A DNA stretch of 6,111 bases from Propionibacteriaceae bacterium (GTDB lineage Bacteria; Actinomycetota; Actinomycetes; Propionibacteriales; Propionibacteriaceae). The stretch is taken from contig JAUMYR010000026.1 of NCBI GenBank assembly GCA_030528545.1, positions 1-6,111 on the forward strand. Direction: 5' to 3'. Under the pieces are notes generated by a model, which was not told the origin of the DNA, ran no database searches, and worked only from the letters and a program-made list of their open reading frames with translations. A program made the translations under genes and the position numbers. Shown one piece after another: positions 6,109-6,111 of the stretch (within the stretch, counting starts at the first letter, position 1; each line of letters starts with the position of its first letter).

Positions 6109-6111
6109 GCG

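Overview
The window is high-G+C throughout, codons are mostly G/C-ending, and the regulator has a promoter that appears to produce a leaderless mRNA. Together these point to an actinobacterium, possibly Propionibacteriaceae or a related group; no marker gene is present to fix the taxon.

The window holds one regulated sugar or cyclitol uptake and utilisation locus. Reading along the minus strand from right to left there is a lipoprotein substrate-binding protein (4860-3844), a duplicated-domain sugar ABC ATPase (3780-2281), a RbsC-type permease (2262-1264), and a Gfo/Idh/MocA-family NAD(P)-dependent oxidoreductase (1076 to the left edge, where it is cut off). A LacI/GalR-family repressor (5137-6108) is transcribed divergently on the plus strand. 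The 276-bp divergent gap (4861-5136) carries a recognisable promoter for each direction. The minus-strand genes read as one operon: gaps of 63, 18 and 187 bp, all in the same direction.

Working model: the repressor senses the imported ligand or a derivative and controls the divergent promoters. The binding protein captures the substrate outside the membrane, the permease and ATPase import it, and the dehydrogenase begins its oxidation. A CUT2 transporter next to a Gfo/Idh/MocA enzyme, plus a binding protein with a VNRRP segment where ribose-binding protein has Asp-Arg, makes myo-inositol or another cyclitol the best guess. The sequence does not prove the substrate.

Three RNA-level elements stand out. 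A perfect 12-bp hairpin followed by TTTT lies between the binding-protein and ATPase genes and could reduce transporter expression relative to the binding protein. Two further hairpins, one with an alternative pairing partner, lie between the permease and dehydrogenase genes. I see no mobile element, tRNA, rRNA, CRISPR array or phage gene. I do not see a novel system; the most interesting content is regulatory.
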